From: CAYXAA01 sp964462985 | GTDB lineage: Bacteria > Pseudomonadota > Alphaproteobacteria > Rhizobiales > Stappiaceae | Reading direction: 5' to 3' | Length of the DNA: 64,000 nucleotides | NCBI GenBank assembly: GCA_964462985.1 | Contig: CAYXAA010000005.1 | Location: forward strand, 1 to 64,000 | Notes under the pieces: model-generated | Database searches by the model: none | Told to the model about the DNA's origin: nothing | Seen by the model: the letters and a program-made list of their open reading frames with translations, nothing else | Part shown: positions 63,993 to 64,000 of the stretch, in pieces | How the letters are laid out: each line of letters opens with the position of its first letter | How positions within the stretch are numbered: the first letter of the stretch is position 1 | Translations under genes and position numbers: made by a program

Positions 63993-64000
63993 GCGGGCCG

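Overview
The window reads as chromosomal DNA from a GC-rich alphaproteobacterium, most likely of the Hyphomicrobiales (Rhizobiales). The basis is the gene families present: CpdR, a zinc-free L36 (YkgO), DUF459, DUF1036, DUF1244 and DUF2312 proteins, a three-part proton-translocating transhydrogenase with an aa3-oxidase subunit IV-like gene, a suhB-type small RNA, and CtrA-like sites. Almost all genes are intact and densely packed. I see no complete insertion sequence, prophage or CRISPR array. The only scar-like stretch is about 320-1550.

Layout. 1-315: 3' end of an RpiR-type regulator. 316-1553: gene-poor stretch with tRNA-3'-end-like repeats. 1554-4479: kdsD, then a PomA/PomB-like flagellar stator pair. 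4528-7923 (minus): NfeD/SPFH pair, ferrochelatase, single-domain response regulator. 8491-14393: DSF-type quorum-sensing locus (rpfF convergent with an rpfC-like hybrid kinase and a REC-PAS-GGDEF-EAL protein). 14887-16510: BNR-repeat protein divergent from a MarR regulator across a palindrome. 16603-20636: envelope group (outer-membrane barrel, lytic transglycosylase, degenerate SGNH protein). 20717-26875: gltBD. 27596-34153: threonine aldolase, Hsp20 with a ROSE-like leader and heat-shock promoter, PepSY protein, alpha/beta hydrolase, hisN, small RNA, hutG, cpdR, tRNA-Val, ykgO. 34322-39973: TPR protein, pyruvate kinase/DUF1036, EamA transporter, second hutG-like gene, two small DUF genes. 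40073-45535 (minus): DUF882 peptidase, L,D-transpeptidase, NtrC-family regulator. 45757-52565: M3 oligopeptidase, UbiB-like kinase, aa3 subunit IV-like protein, pntAA-pntAB-pntB. 52709-63992: TPR lipoprotein, rpsU, MATE transporter, purEK, LysR, GNAT/MFS pair, two DUF465 proteins, acyl-CoA synthetase, TauE/SafE permease.

How the parts fit. The most notable unit is the rpf-like locus. The synthase makes a cis-2-unsaturated fatty-acid signal, the RpfC-like membrane kinase would sense it, and the third gene carries an RpfG-like receiver joined to PAS-GGDEF-EAL instead of HD-GYP. It therefore looks like a cross between the Xanthomonas RpfC/RpfG pathway and the Burkholderia RpfR output. The second highlight is the hsp20 leader, where a sigma-32-type promoter and a 5'UTR hairpin with the UYGCU/AGGA pairing of ROSE thermometers can be read directly. 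The third is the small RNA at about 31998-32088, with a strong promoter, three stem-loops, two exposed anti-Shine-Dalgarno motifs and a T8 terminator.
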